DNA of 35,430 nucleotides, from assembly GCF_002303925.1 (NCBI RefSeq), contig NZ_MRCS01000061.1:1-35430 (forward strand). Direction: 5' to 3'. The notes beneath the pieces were generated by a model that worked only from the letters and a program-made list of their open reading frames with translations, had not been told where the DNA came from and made no database searches. This DNA is from Pseudomonas sp. ACN8. GTDB lineage: Bacteria; Pseudomonadota; Gammaproteobacteria; Pseudomonadales; Pseudomonadaceae. The first letter of the stretch is position 1. Every line of letters starts with the position of its first letter. Positions 24,649 to 33,252 of the stretch are shown here, piece by piece. Made by a program: the position numbers and the translations under genes.

Positions 24649-24873
24649 TCAGGCAACCAGTGCCTGACGGGTACGCTCGATCACGGCCTGCAGCGGCTCG
24701 GCGCTGGAGTATTGATCGGGGTACAGGCGTTCGCTGTGACGAGCGATACCGTGTTCGTTGACCAGGGTGAAGCTGAAGCAGCCTTTGCGAGCGGCCATGA
24801 TTAGGCAGTTCATTGGTGCAAAAGCATTGGTTAGGGTGCGAATGGCATCCTGAGTCTGGATTTGAGTAGACAT
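24649..24873 (-). CDS. Small hypothetical protein (74 residues)
   Basis: I do not recognise a named family. The protein starts MSTQIQTQDAIRTLTNAF, has a central segment MNCLIMAARKGCFSFTLVNEHG that looks like two beta strands, and ends in a helix (LQAVIERTRQALVA). It has no signal peptide or membrane helix. A TAGGAA ribosome site lies before the ATG at 24873, and a good terminator follows, so it is a real single-gene unit. Its upstream region contains an inverted repeat and tandem AACGTT sequences, suggesting specific control. Confidence 0.75.
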   Translation of the reverse strand: MSTQIQTQDAIRTLTNAFAPMNCLIMAARKGCFSFTLVNEHGIARHSERLYPDQYSSAEPLQAVIERTRQALVA

Positions 24874-24913
24874 TATTGGGTGTTCCTACAAATGACACGG
24901 ATAAGAACCGTGC

Positions 24914-24954
24914 AACGTTAAAACGTTCCAGTAACGTCGATCACCATTGATCGA
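24914..24954. promoter_or_regulatory. Inverted repeat and tandem AACGTT motifs before the small gene
   Basis: AACGTT occurs at 24914-24919 and 24922-24927, and AACGTC at 24933-24938. Overlapping the last is a perfect 7-bp inverted repeat, TCGATCA (24937-24943) with TGATCGA (24948-24954). All lie 41-81 bp before the start of the 74-residue gene, a typical operator position. Confidence 0.5.
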
Positions 24955-25740
24955 ACGAAGAACCCGACTGGAACAAAGCAGCCAGTTTGAAGCGCTGACA
25001 AGTTGGCGCGCTTGGGCTGGCAGGTAGGTACTTAGGAGGGCAGGCAACACATCGAGGGCAAAGGTTCTGGGCCCGGGGTGAAGATCCTGATCAATTTGCA
25101 GGTTGGTTCGAGCAGAGTAGGCAGGCGGAGCAACACCCTTTGCTTTCGATTCAAGGGTTGTGTTGGCGCAAGATTTACCTGGAAACCATCGAGGTGGTCG
25201 ATCCCGCTTGTTCGGTGGAGGCTTCCGTCGGGAAGGCTGACCGGGGGGATTTGTTCGACCAGAATTGACTTTCAGCTTGGTACTAACGCCGCGGATACTA
25301 ACGGATTGAACCGGCCAAGGGAAGTGTGATAGCGAAAAGAATTTCCCGGCGGGTGCCTGATCGGGCTGTTTTGCCTTGTGGAGGCGCGGATAAAGCTGCA
25401 CGGTCTGGGATTGATACGCCCTGTTTCGGGACAGAACCCGACCACCGGTCATCGACGTTTGTAGCAGTGCAGCCGTCTGGATACCGGGTTTGCCAGGGCT
25501 TATCCCCAGGCACGACAAAAAAATGCGCCGAAAAAGGGCGTCGATATAACCATCGCAAAGGCACTTGTGCACATTAGTTGCGCGGTCTGTCACCCCGCTG
25601 TCATCTCTCGTTCAAGCGTAATGGCTGCCTGTAACCAAAATTTAAGTCAATGAAAAACATCGCTTTTTTTTACTGGTGAAAAAATCGTCAGTTTGACTGC
25701 GAGCCCCATTCCACAGGGCTTTGAGCGAGTTAGAAGGCGG

Positions 25741-25775
25741 TTGTCCACTGAGTTATCCACAGCTTCTGTGGATTG
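25741..25775. promoter_or_regulatory. Cluster of DnaA-box-like sequences
   Basis: TTATCCACA at 25753-25761 is a consensus DnaA box. TTGTCCACT (25741-25749) and, on the other strand, CAATCCACA (25775-25767) each differ from it at two positions. ATCCACAG (25755-25762) and CTGTGGAT (25766-25773) also form a perfect 8-bp inverted repeat. An AT-rich stretch lies 50-100 bp to the left. Confidence 0.6.
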
Positions 25776-25880
25776 TCCCGAGCGCTTGCTCTAGGACGGG
25801 CGTGCCGGGATATTTTCAGCTTTACCTGTAAGAAAAAGAGAGTAAAGTTGCGCGCCTTCTGATCTGCCCCACAGTGCTTT

Positions 25881-26204
25881 ATGAAGTTTCGCTCAGCCTC
25901 TGTTTCCTCTTCCTCCACACCGCCCTCTGTTGCCCCTACCAAGCGCTTTTCCATGCGCGTGGCGGAGTGGCTGTTGGACAGTCCGCATCTGGGCGAAAAC
26001 CGTAACGTCAAACACATCGCCGGACGTTTGCTCAAGCAACCGGCCCGTGAAGGCGTGGTGGCTGCGCAAAGCCGCCTTGGCCAGTTGATGTGTCGCGAAT
26101 GCGGGAATGCCCGGGACCGCCGGATCGGTCAGGACCTGTTGCGTCAGGCCGCTCGGGCGGGCGATCACCGCGCTCAACAGGAACTGGGGCTGATCGAAGA
26201 CTGA
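25881..26204 (+). CDS. SEL1-like repeat protein
   Basis: The 107-residue protein has a Ser/Pro-rich start followed by a helical region. VAAQSRLGQLMCRECG and GQDLLRQAARAGDHRAQQELG match the AxxxLGxxY/AAxxGxxxAQxxLG pattern of SEL1/TPR-like repeats, which usually bind other proteins. There is no signal peptide. I keep the ATG at 25881; the conserved part starts later, near RVAEWLLDSP, so a start at the ATG in FSMRVAEW is possible. It precedes rmuC by about 60 bp in the same direction. The partner and function are unknown. Confidence 0.75.
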   Translation: MKFRSASVSSSSTPPSVAPTKRFSMRVAEWLLDSPHLGENRNVKHIAGRLLKQPAREGVVAAQSRLGQLMCRECGNARDRRIGQDLLRQAARAGDHRAQQELGLIED

Positions 26205-26265
26205 GCTGTCCAAGACCGGACGCCTTGGTTAACCTTCAGGCTTTACCCGAATGGCAGGAGTGGCT

Positions 26266-27744
26266 ATGGCAATGGACTTGACCAGCGTATTGCTGGGGCT
26301 GGCAGGGGCCGCGTTGCCGTTGCTGGTATTGGCCTGGCAACTGCAGCGTCGGGCCAGCACCACGCAAGCCGATGTCGCGCTGCTGCAAGAACGCCTGGCC
26401 ATGGCGCAACTGGCGCAGGACGGATTGAATGCCCAGCTCGAATCCAGCCGCGATGAAGCGGCTGATCTGGCCCAGGCCAATGCCACTAAACAGGCTGATC
26501 TGGCTGCGCTGCGTCGTGAAGTCGAACTGCTGCAGATCGAGCGCGACGACGCCCGGGATGCCGCCCATGCATGGAATATCGAACGCGCCGGCAAAGAAGC
26601 CGAGTTGCGCCGTCTGGATGCCCAGGCCGCGTCGCTCAACGCCGAATTGCGCGAGCAACAGGACAGCCATCAGCAACGCCTCAACGACCTGCAAGGTTCA
26701 CGGGACGAGTTGCGCGCGCAGTTTGCCGAACTGGCGGGGAAAATTTTCGATGAGCGCGAGCAGCGTTTTGCCGAAACCAGCCAGCAGCGCCTGGGGCAGT
26801 TGCTCGATCCGCTCAAGGAACGCATCCAGTCCTTCGAAAAGCGTGTCGAGGAAAGCTATCAGAACGAGGCCCGTGAGCGCTTTTCCCTGGCCAAGGAGCT
26901 GGAGCGTCTGCAACAGCTGAATTTGCGCTTGAGCGATGAAGCCACCAACCTGACCCGTGCCTTGAAAGGGCAGAAAACCCAGGGCAATTGGGGCGAGCTG
27001 ATTCTCGAACGTGTGCTTGAGCATGCGGGGCTGGAGAAGGGCCGTGAGTACCAGACGCAGGTCAATCTCAAGGGACCGGACGGCGAGCGCTTCCAGCCGG
27101 ACGTGATCATTTATCTGCCAGGCGACAAGCAGGTGGTGGTCGACTCCAAGGTCAGTCTGACGGCCTATCAGCAGTATGTGGCGGCTGAGGACGAGGCTAT
27201 CGGCCAGATCGCCATCAAGCAGCACGTGCTGTCGTTGCGAAATCACGTCAAAGGCCTGGCCGGCAAGGATTACAAACGCCTGGATGGCTTGCACAGCCTG
27301 GATTTCGTGTTGCTCTTCGTGCCGATCGAGGCGGCGTTTTCTGCCGCGTTGCAGGCTGAGCCGACGCTGTTCCAGGAAGCATTCGACCGCAACATCGTGA
27401 TCGTCAGCCCGACCACCTTGCTGGCGACCCTGCGCGTCATCGACAGCCTGTGGAAGCAGGAGCGCCAGAGCCAGAATGCCCGGGAAATTGCCGAGCGGGC
27501 CGGGTGGCTGTATGACAAGTTCGTGCTGTTCATTCAGGATCTGGACGAGGTCGGCAATCGCCTGCAACAACTGGACAAGGCCTACAGTTCGGCACGCAAC
27601 AAGCTGACAGAGGGACGCGGCAACCTGGTCAGCCGCAGTGAACAACTCAAGCTGCTGGGTGCGCGGGCGAGCAAGAGCCTGCCGGCGGACTTGCTGGAGC
27701 GTGCGATGACTGATGTGGATGGGTTGGTCGAGTTGCCGGAGTAG
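26266..27744 (+). CDS. rmuC: DNA recombination protein RmuC
   Basis: RmuC is a membrane-tethered, nuclease-fold protein that limits recombination at inverted repeats. The 492-residue product has one N-terminal membrane helix (LLGLAGAALPLLVLAWQL), a long coiled coil from about residue 25 to 200 rich in Gln, Glu, Ala and Leu, and the conserved C-terminal domain beginning around GNWGELILERVLEHAGLEKG, with YLPGDKQVVVDSKVSL carrying the nuclease-like Asp and Lys. I chose ATG 26266 because GGAG at 26257-26260 lies five bases upstream; 26251 is possible. A REP pair separates it from the convergent sensor kinase gene. Confidence 0.95.
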   Translation: MAMDLTSVLLGLAGAALPLLVLAWQLQRRASTTQADVALLQERLAMAQLAQDGLNAQLESSRDEAADLAQANATKQADLAALRREVELLQIERDDARDAAHAWNIERAGKEAELRRLDAQAASLNAELREQQDSHQQRLNDLQGSRDELRAQFAELAGKIFDEREQRFAETSQQRLGQLLDPLKERIQSFEKRVEESYQNEARERFSLAKELERLQQLNLRLSDEATNLTRALKGQKTQGNWGELILERVLEHAGLEKGREYQTQVNLKGPDGERFQPDVIIYLPGDKQVVVDSKVSLTAYQQYVAAEDEAIGQIAIKQHVLSLRNHVKGLAGKDYKRLDGLHSLDFVLLFVPIEAAFSAALQAEPTLFQEAFDRNIVIVSPTTLLATLRVIDSLWKQERQSQNAREIAERAGWLYDKFVLFIQDLDEVGNRLQQLDKAYSSARNKLTEGRGNLVSRSEQLKLLGARASKSLPADLLERAMTDVDGLVELPE

Positions 27745-27753
27745 CTGAAAAAG

Positions 27754-27818
27754 CTTCGCGAGCAGGCTCGCTCACACATTGGAATGCGTTCTCCTGTGGG
27801 AGCGAGCCTGCTCGCGAA
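27754..27818. repeat. REP pair (REPIN) between rmuC and the sensor kinase gene
   Basis: Inverted arms at about 27755-27778 and 27795-27818 are separated by about 16 bases, with the CTCGCGAA ends outward. Both arms end in GCGAA instead of the more common GCGAT. It lies between two convergent genes, where it may protect or end both transcripts. Confidence 0.92.
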
Positions 27819-27850
27819 AAAACTGGAAGCATCACCGCACAACCCAGTGA

Positions 27851-30800
27851 TTACAATGGTATGTAGCGGCTCAACAACGCCCGCAACGCCGCCGGTTTCA
27901 CTGGTTTGGCCAGATAATCCAGCCCCGCGGCATGCACCAGGTCAACCGTCTCCGGCCGGCCATCGGCGCTGATCACCACCCCCGGAACCGGTTCGCCCAT
28001 CTGTGTGCGCAACCAGGCCATCAAATCGGTTCCGGTCTCGCCATGATCGAGGTGGTAATCCACCAGCGCCAATTGCGGGCGCATGCCTTCGTCAAGCAAC
28101 GTAGCGCATTCCTCGCGATTGCGCGCGGTCCAGACCTGGCAACCCCAGCGGCTGAGCAGGCTGTTCATGCCGATCAGGATGCTGTCCTCGTTGTCGATAC
28201 ACAGCACCTGCGCGCCATTGAGCAATTTGCCATTGAGCTCGGCGACCTTGACCGGCGCTGCGGTTTGCGCCCGGGCCAGTGGTACGCTGACGCTGAACAC
28301 GCTACCGCGTCCCGGCCAGGAGCGTACGCGCAAGGTATGACCGAGCACGCGACATAGCCCATCGGCAATCGCCAGCCCCAGACCGAGGCCTTTTTCGGCC
28401 CGTGTCTGGTGGCTGTCGAGGCGCTTGAACTCTTCGAAAATCACCTGCAGCTTATCTTCCGGAATGCCTGGCCCACGGTCCCAGACTTCCAGGCACAGTT
28501 GATCCTTGTGCCGGCGAACCCCCAGCAGCACCGGTCCTTTGCCGTAGCGGAAAGCGTTGGTCAGGAAGTTCTGCAAAATCCGCCGCAGCAGTTTGATGTC
28601 GCTGTCGACGCGCAACGTGCTTGCGCGAACCCGGAACTCCAGTTTTTGTTGTCGCGCCAGCGCTTTGAACTCTGTACCGAGGGTATCGAACAGTTCTTTC
28701 AGGGCGAATGGCTGGCGATTGGGGTTGATCTTGCCGTTCTCCAGGCGGGAAATGTCCAGCAGGTCGCTGATCAAGTCCTCGGCCGAGCGCAGCGAGCTGT
28801 CCAGGTGTTCGACCAGTTTCCGCGCTTCGCCGGACAACCCGTCGTCCTGATGGGAGAGGGCGGCGGAGAACAGCCGCGCCGCATTCAACGGTTGCATCAA
28901 GTCATGGCTGACGGCCGCGAGGAAACGGGTCTTGGACTGGTTGGCCGCCTCGGCGGTGCCCTTGGCTTCGGTCAGGGCAACGTTGAGCTGCGACAATTCG
29001 TGAGTCCGTTCGGTGACCCGTCGCTCCAGCCCTTCGTTGGCTTCGGTCAGCGCTTGCTCGGCTTCGCGGAACGCGGTGATGTCGGTGAAACTCATGACGA
29101 AGCCGCCGCCCGGCATCGGGTTGCCGATCAGCTCGATCACCCGGCCGTTGGGGAACAGGCGCTCGGAGGTGTGCGCGCGGCCCTGACGCATCCAGTGCAG
29201 ACGGCGCGCGACGTGCACTTCGGCTTCGCCGGGGCCGCACAGGCCGCGCTCGGCGTTGTGGCGAATGATGTCGGCAATCGGCCGGCCGACTCTGATCAGG
29301 CCATCCGGGTAGTTGAACAAATCCAGATAACGACGGTTCCAGGCCACCAGTTTCAGCGACTGGTCGACCACGCTGATGCCCTGGGTGATGTTCTCGATGG
29401 CGCCCTGCAGCAAGGCACGGTTGAACTGCAGCACCTCCGAGGCTTCGTCGGCGATGCGCACGACGTCCTCCAGTTGCATCTCCCGGCCCTCAATGGCGGC
29501 TTTTACCACCGCGCGGGTCGAGGAGGCTCCAAGCACACCGGCCAGCAAGCGTTCGGTATGGGCGATCCATTCACTGTCGGCGTTCTGGTTCGGGTTGAAG
29601 CCTTTGCCCTGGCGATAGGCAAAACGGATGAAGCTTTGACGGGCGCGTTCTTCGCCGACGAAGCGCGCCGCCAGTTGCAGCAGGTCGTCGATCTGCACCG
29701 CCAGCATCGAGCGTGCGCTGGGGCGGGCGCTGATTTCCTGGCCGATGAAGCGGCCCGCCTGCCAATGCTCGGAAACCCGGGTACGGGACAGCACCGAGAC
29801 CCAGGCGAACAGTGTGAAGTTGCCTGCCAGCGACAGCACTACGCCCTGGGTCAGCGGGGTGATCGGCAGGTTCAGTGGATTGCTGTGCAACCACGCCAGC
29901 CCCGGGAATGTGCTCAGGGACAGGCCGAGGCTATTAGCTGCAATCGGCAGGATCAAGGTGTAGAACCACAGGAAGGTGCCTGCGGCGAGGCCGGCGAAAA
30001 CACCACGGCGGTTGGCCTGTTTCCAGTACAACGCACCGAGCATGGCGGGGGCCAACTGGGTCACGGCGGCGAAGGCGATCTGGCCGATGGTCGCCAGGCT
30101 GGCGGTCGAGCCCAGCAGGCGATAACTGACGTAGGCCAATAGCAGAATGACCACGATGCTGACGCGGCGCACCGACAGCATCCACTGGCGGAACACTTCG
30201 AACGGGCGCTCGGCGTTGTTGCGACGCAGCAGCCAGGGCAGCAGCATGTCGTTGGATACCATGGTCGACAGCGCGACGCTGGCCACGATCACCATGCCGG
30301 TGGCTGCCGATGCGCCACCGATAAACGCCAGCAGGGCCAGCGCCGGATGCGCCTGGGCCAGGGGCAGGCTGATGACGAACGAGTCCGGCAACACAGAGCT
30401 GGGCAACATCATCTGGCCGGCCAGGGCGATCGGCACGACAAACAAGGCGGCGAGGGCGAGGTAGGCCGGGAACACCCACTTGGCCAGACGCAGATCCTGG
30501 GGGTCGATGTTCTCGACGACGGTCACGTGGAACTGCCGTGGCAGGCAAATGATCGCCATCATCGCCACGCCGGTCTGCACCACCATCGACGGCCAGTTGA
30601 TGGTTTCCTTCCAGTACTGTTCGAGGCGCGGCGCCAGCATGGCCTGGTTGAACAGGTCGTCGAAACCGTCGTACAGGCCGTAGGTCACGAAGGCGCCGAC
30701 GGCGAGAAACGCGAACAACTTCACCAATGATTCGAAGGCGATGGCCAACACCATGCCGCGGTGGTGCTCCGTGGCGTCGAGGTTGCGGGTACCGAAGACG

Positions 30801-31321
30801 ATGGTGAACAGCGCCAATACCAGCGACACGATCAGCGCGGTGTCCTGGGCACGGGTGCCCATGGCGTCGGCACCGGCGCCGATCAGCAGGTTCACGCCGA
30901 GCACGATGCCTTTGAGCTGCAGCGCGATGTAGGGCAGCACACCGACCAGGCAAATCAGCGCCACCACCACTGCCAGCGACTGGGATTTGCCATAGCGCGC
31001 GGCGATGAAGTCGGCGATCGAGGTGATGTTTTCCTGTTTACTGATCATCACCATTTTTTGCAGGACCCACGGCGCGCCGACCAGCAACAGGATCGGCCCG
31101 AGGTAGATCGGCAGGAACGACCAGAGCTGTTCGGCGGCCTGGCCCACTGCACCGAAGAAGGTCCAGCTGGTGCAGTAGACCGCCAGCGACAGGCTGTACA
31201 CCCACGCCCGCACACGCGGCGGCAAGGGCGCGCTGCGACGGTCGCCATAGAAGGCGATGGCGAACATGATGGCCATATAGGCCAGGGCGACGACGGCAAT
31301 CAGCCCGGTGGACAGCGACAT
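27851..31321 (-). CDS. crbS: Hybrid sensor histidine kinase with SSS transporter domain (CrbS/MxtR type)
   Basis: The 1156-residue protein has, in order, a sodium/solute symporter domain with about 13 helices (residues 1 to about 500), a PAS domain near 638-755, a coiled linker, a HisKA domain with His806 in AAVSHDLMQPL, an ATPase domain (LQNFLTNAFRYG, DRGPGIPEDKL, GLGLGLAIADGL) and a C-terminal receiver with Asp1088 in ALVDYHLD. This plan matches CrbS/MxtR (PA3271 in P. aeruginosa), which controls acetate use through the regulator CrbR/ErdR; no such regulator gene is in the window. The ATG at 31321 follows GGAG by five bases; a TTG five codons earlier is less likely. Confidence 0.88.
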   Translation of the reverse strand: MSLSTGLIAVVALAYMAIMFAIAFYGDRRSAPLPPRVRAWVYSLSLAVYCTSWTFFGAVGQAAEQLWSFLPIYLGPILLLVGAPWVLQKMVMISKQENITSIADFIAARYGKSQSLAVVVALICLVGVLPYIALQLKGIVLGVNLLIGAGADAMGTRAQDTALIVSLVLALFTIVFGTRNLDATEHHRGMVLAIAFESLVKLFAFLAVGAFVTYGLYDGFDDLFNQAMLAPRLEQYWKETINWPSMVVQTGVAMMAIICLPRQFHVTVVENIDPQDLRLAKWVFPAYLALAALFVVPIALAGQMMLPSSVLPDSFVISLPLAQAHPALALLAFIGGASAATGMVIVASVALSTMVSNDMLLPWLLRRNNAERPFEVFRQWMLSVRRVSIVVILLLAYVSYRLLGSTASLATIGQIAFAAVTQLAPAMLGALYWKQANRRGVFAGLAAGTFLWFYTLILPIAANSLGLSLSTFPGLAWLHSNPLNLPITPLTQGVVLSLAGNFTLFAWVSVLSRTRVSEHWQAGRFIGQEISARPSARSMLAVQIDDLLQLAARFVGEERARQSFIRFAYRQGKGFNPNQNADSEWIAHTERLLAGVLGASSTRAVVKAAIEGREMQLEDVVRIADEASEVLQFNRALLQGAIENITQGISVVDQSLKLVAWNRRYLDLFNYPDGLIRVGRPIADIIRHNAERGLCGPGEAEVHVARRLHWMRQGRAHTSERLFPNGRVIELIGNPMPGGGFVMSFTDITAFREAEQALTEANEGLERRVTERTHELSQLNVALTEAKGTAEAANQSKTRFLAAVSHDLMQPLNAARLFSAALSHQDDGLSGEARKLVEHLDSSLRSAEDLISDLLDISRLENGKINPNRQPFALKELFDTLGTEFKALARQQKLEFRVRASTLRVDSDIKLLRRILQNFLTNAFRYGKGPVLLGVRRHKDQLCLEVWDRGPGIPEDKLQVIFEEFKRLDSHQTRAEKGLGLGLAIADGLCRVLGHTLRVRSWPGRGSVFSVSVPLARAQTAAPVKVAELNGKLLNGAQVLCIDNEDSILIGMNSLLSRWGCQVWTARNREECATLLDEGMRPQLALVDYHLDHGETGTDLMAWLRTQMGEPVPGVVISADGRPETVDLVHAAGLDYLAKPVKPAALRALLSRYIPL

Positions 31322-31673
31322 GGGGACTCCAGACAAAAGACTTCCGGGCCTCCCGCCCGGACAGACAGTCTCGCACGACCGCCAGCGTTAGTCAGTGTCG
31401 ACCAAGGTCGTGGCGTGGTGGGGTGTCGCAGGGGAATTTGCAGTGTCTGGACTGGCCCCATCGCGAGCAGGCTCGCTCCCACAGGGATTGTGGGTGGCAG
31501 GCAAATTTTGGGAGCGAGCTTGCTCGCGATGGGGGCTTCACTGATTCAATGTAACCTCATGGCTTAGCGCAATGGCGAGTCTACTGCGATCACGTTCGGC
31601 CAGGGGCTGCGAGGCCAACCGGTAAAATTGAGTTAGCCTTGGCACCCACTCAGTTCACTCGAAGGATCGAACC
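31322..31673. other. Intergenic region with REP pair, between crbS and the cupin gene
   Basis: About 350 bp separate the divergent sensor kinase and cupin genes. The centre is occupied by a REP pair (listed separately). The segment 31540-31673 must hold the cupin promoter; it ends in an AAGGA ribosome site (31662-31666) before the ATG, and no convincing -35/-10 pair is seen. No small coding frame stands out. Confidence 0.5.
31457..31534. repeat. REP pair (REPIN) upstream of the cupin gene
   Basis: Inverted arms at about 31457-31483 and 31509-31534 carry the same outer flank, GATGGGG, on both sides. The right arm reads GAGCTTGCTC instead of GAGCCTGCTC. It lies in a divergent intergenic region, which is less usual for REPs than convergent ones. 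Confidence 0.92.
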
Positions 31674-31985
31674 ATGAAGATCATCCGCAGCAAATCGTTC
31701 ACTGGCGAGCGTGCCTGGGCCGCGCTGGACATCGCCAGCATGAACGGCATCACCACGCGGTTGCACTGGACCGATCAGCCCTACAAGTGGCACGTCAATG
31801 ATGGCGAGGAAGTGTTCGTGGTGCTCGATGGCCAGGTGCAGATGCGGTATCGCGAAGAGGGAGTGGAGCGGGAAGCCTTGCTGGAGGTCGGTGACATTTT
31901 TCATGCCTCGGTTGGCACTGAGCATGTGGCGCATCCATTAGGACCGGCCCGGATATTGGTGATCGAATCTGAAGGGAGTGTCTGA
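31674..31985 (+). CDS. Small cupin-domain protein
   Basis: The 103-residue protein is a single cupin barrel. The first cupin motif appears as WHVNDGEEVFVVLDGQVQMRY, in which His, Glu and the final Gly are in the expected places (I quote it in part: WHVNDGEEVF), and the second as VGDIFHASVGTEHVAHP with a metal-ligand His. Such small cupins bind a metal or a sugar/acid ligand; the role is unknown. An AAGGA ribosome site lies seven bases before the ATG. It is followed by an AT-rich stretch and a transporter gene and looks like a single gene. Confidence 0.85.
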   Translation: MKIIRSKSFTGERAWAALDIASMNGITTRLHWTDQPYKWHVNDGEEVFVVLDGQVQMRYREEGVEREALLEVGDIFHASVGTEHVAHPLGPARILVIESEGSV

Positions 31986-31989
31986 CGCT

Positions 31990-32045
31990 ATATAAGTGAT
32001 ATAGATAAGATATAGAGATATTACCCGTTATATAGATATTCTATT
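31990..32045. promoter_or_regulatory. AT-rich region with three ATATAGA repeats before the TDT gene
   Basis: Between the cupin and the TDT transporter gene, ATATAGA occurs at 31999-32005, 32010-32016 and 32030-32036, i.e. with offsets of 11 and 20 bases. The block is made almost only of A and T with G, unlike the rest of the window. It should contain the TDT promoter and perhaps an operator. Confidence 0.55.
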
Positions 32046-32090
32046 CGGATCTAACATGGGCTCTACCTCACGAGAGGACAGGAGTTCGCC

Positions 32091-33242
32091 ATGACATGCG
32101 CCAATAGCATCAAGCCCGGAATCAAACCTTTCAGCCATTTGCAGCATCCCCGCGAGGTGATCCGCCAGTTCACCCCCAACTGGTTCGCGGCCACCATGGG
32201 CACCGGCGTGCTGGCGTTGGCACTGGCGCAATTGCCGGTCGCCCTGCCTGCCTTGCACGCCGTTGCCGAAGCCCTCTGGCTGTTCAATATCGCTCTGTTC
32301 CTGCTGTTTACGGCGCTATACACGGCGCGTTGGGTGCTGTTTTTCGACGAGGCGCGGCGGATTTTCGGCCACTCCACGGTTTCGATGTTTTTCGGCACCA
32401 TTCCCATGGGCCTGGCGACCATCATCAACGGCTTCCTGGTGTTTGGCCTGCCGCGCTGGGGTGAAGGGGTGATTCACCTCGCCGAGGTGCTGTGGTGGCT
32501 GGATGTGGCCATGTCGCTGGCCTGTGGCGTGCTGATTCCCTACATGATGTTCACCCGTCAGGAGCACAGCATCGACCAGATGACGGCGGTCTGGTTGTTG
32601 CCGGTGGTCGCGGCTGAAGTGGCGGCCGTCAGCGGGGGGTTGTTGGCGCCGCACTTGGCCGACGCTCATTCGCAACTGGTGGTGCTGGTGACCAGCTACG
32701 TGCTCTGGGCCTTTTCCCTGCCGGTGGCCTTCAGCATCCTGACTATTCTGATGCTGCGCATGGCCCTGCATAAACTGCCCCACGAAAACATGGCCGCCTC
32801 GAGCTGGCTGGCCCTTGGCCCGATCGGCACCGGTGCGCTGGGCATGCTGGTACTGGGCGGCGACGCACCGTTGATTTTCGCGGCCAACGGTATGCCGGGA
32901 GTCGGTGAGATTGCCTCTGGATTGGGTCTGGTGGCCGGCATCACCTTGTGGGGCTTCGGTCTGTGGTGGATGCTGATGGCATTGCTGATCACTGTGCGCT
33001 ACCTGCGTGCCGGCATTCCTTTCAATCTCGGCTGGTGGGGCTTCACTTTCCCGTTGGGCGTCTATTCTCTGGCAACGTTGAAACTGGCCAGTACCTTGAA
33101 CCTGACGTTTTTCAGTGTGTTCGGCTGCGTGCTGGTGGCGTTGCTGGCGGTGATGTGGCTGATCGTCGGCAAGCGCACGGTGCTGGGCGCCTGGCGTGGC
33201 GAGCTGTTTGTCTCGCCGTGCATTGCCGGATTGAAGAAATAA
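32091..33242 (+). CDS. TDT family transporter (SLAC1/TehA-like)
   Basis: The 383-residue protein has ten predicted membrane helices and the family N-terminus FTPNWFAATMGTGVLALAL. TDT proteins (TehA, Mae1, SLAC1, sulfite exporter Ssu1) move anions such as malate, sulfite or tellurite-related ions, so the substrate is open. The ATG at 32091 follows CAGGAG by six bases. The gene stands alone between an AT-rich regulatory block and a large inverted repeat, so it probably has its own promoter and control. No truncation is seen. Confidence 0.87.
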   Translation: MTCANSIKPGIKPFSHLQHPREVIRQFTPNWFAATMGTGVLALALAQLPVALPALHAVAEALWLFNIALFLLFTALYTARWVLFFDEARRIFGHSTVSMFFGTIPMGLATIINGFLVFGLPRWGEGVIHLAEVLWWLDVAMSLACGVLIPYMMFTRQEHSIDQMTAVWLLPVVAAEVAAVSGGLLAPHLADAHSQLVVLVTSYVLWAFSLPVAFSILTILMLRMALHKLPHENMAASSWLALGPIGTGALGMLVLGGDAPLIFAANGMPGVGEIASGLGLVAGITLWGFGLWWMLMALLITVRYLRAGIPFNLGWWGFTFPLGVYSLATLKLASTLNLTFFSVFGCVLVALLAVMWLIVGKRTVLGAWRGELFVSPCIAGLKK

Positions 33243-33252
33243 CCGGCAAAGA

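Larger units (their letters stand above)
24874..25880. other. One-kilobase region without a convincing gene
   Basis: This stretch is AT-richer than its surroundings (about half GC in the part I counted, 25081-25140). A minus-strand frame of about 235 codons (24886-25593) is open, but its codons are not those of neighbouring genes, it has no ribosome site, and the predicted protein is low in structure and rich in Pro, Arg and Ser, so I do not call it. The right end includes AT-rich segments (25640-25690, with eight T in a row) and a DnaA-box cluster. The left end holds the upstream region of the small gene at 24649-24873. It may contain a long leader or an RNA gene. Confidence 0.5.

Noticed and set aside
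24886..25593. Minus-strand frame of 235 codons as a protein gene
   Set aside because: Codon use differs from neighbouring genes, there is no ribosome site, and no domain is visible. I report the region as unexplained instead.
25640..25775. Second replication origin
   Set aside because: The DnaA boxes and AT-rich tract are suggestive, but none of the usual origin-linked genes is present and only one box is perfect, so I only call a DnaA-box cluster.
28409..30142. Plus-strand frame of 577 codons opposite the sensor kinase gene
   Set aside because: The minus strand carries intact kinase, PAS and receiver motifs over the same bases, so this is an antisense shadow.
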